From an uncultured Alphaproteobacteria bacterium (lineage in GTDB: Bacteria > Pseudomonadota > Alphaproteobacteria > Micropepsales > Micropepsaceae), in contig CAIXUE010000061.1 of the NCBI GenBank assembly GCA_903922545.1, forward strand, positions 1 through 5,639: a DNA stretch of 5,639 nucleotides. Direction: 5' to 3'. Below, piece after piece: positions 5,610-5,639 of the stretch; positions within the stretch are counted from its first letter, which is position 1; each line of letters begins with the position of its first letter. Under the pieces are notes generated by a model. It made no database searches. It saw only the letters and a program-made list of their open reading frames with translations, and had not been told where the DNA came from. The position numbers and the translations under genes were made by a program.

Positions 5610-5620
5610 GAGGTTTCCTC
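5610..5620 (-). promoter_or_regulatory. DUF3309 ribosome binding site, possibly in a small hairpin
   Basis: On the minus strand, GAGGAAACCTC ends 1 nt before the ATG at 5608. GAGG (5617-5620) is the likely Shine-Dalgarno. It can pair with CCTC (5610-5613) across an AAA loop, a 4-bp stem that could weaken initiation. The ribosome site is well supported; the hairpin is marginal and may not form. Confidence 0.5.
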
Positions 5621-5639
5621 TCTCTATCTGGGAACAAAC

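Overview
This GC-rich window looks like ordinary chromosomal DNA of an alphaproteobacterium. The support is a SPINDLY-type OGT-like glycosyltransferase, a GlcF subunit, and tiny DUF3309 and DUF6496 proteins, which I associate with this class from general knowledge. A Rhizomicrobium/Micropepsaceae-like soil organism is only a guess. There is no rRNA, tRNA, CRISPR array, phage gene or insertion sequence.

Layout, left to right. (1) 1-235 (-): the N-terminal part of a DUF2946-like membrane or exported protein, cut by the window edge. (2) 429-680 (-): a small exported protein of unknown function, with a strong ribosome binding site and a textbook intrinsic terminator at 361-396. (3) 681-986: a gene-free divergent intergenic region with two short perfect dyads. 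(4) 987-2909 (+): a six-TPR, GT41 (O-GlcNAc transferase/SPINDLY-like) glycosyltransferase with the key catalytic residues in place. (5) 2906-4177 (-): glcF, the iron-sulfur subunit of glycolate oxidase. It converges on the glycosyltransferase so closely that the two stop codons overlap, and it has no glcD or glcE beside it. (6) 4276-4827 (+): a flavodoxin-fold NAD(P)H-dependent FMN reductase of the ChrR/YieF type, divergent from glcF, with a candidate promoter and a good Shine-Dalgarno sequence. (7) 4834-5184 (-): a small cysteine-containing lipoprotein, 6 bp from the end of the reductase gene. (8) 5248-5442 and 5453-5608 (both -): a compact two-gene unit, DUF3309 then DUF6496. The 51-residue DUF3309 protein is easily missed because of its size.

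How the genes relate: no single pathway joins them. GlcF and the FMN reductase are both redox proteins and share a divergent intergenic region, but no functional link is shown. The most interesting pairing is the glycosyltransferase with the divergently transcribed small protein. That protein's Ser/Thr-rich tail contains a Pro-Val-Ser-Thr stretch resembling sites favoured by eukaryotic OGT. A substrate relationship is a testable guess, not a demonstrated system. I see no clearly new multi-gene system here.
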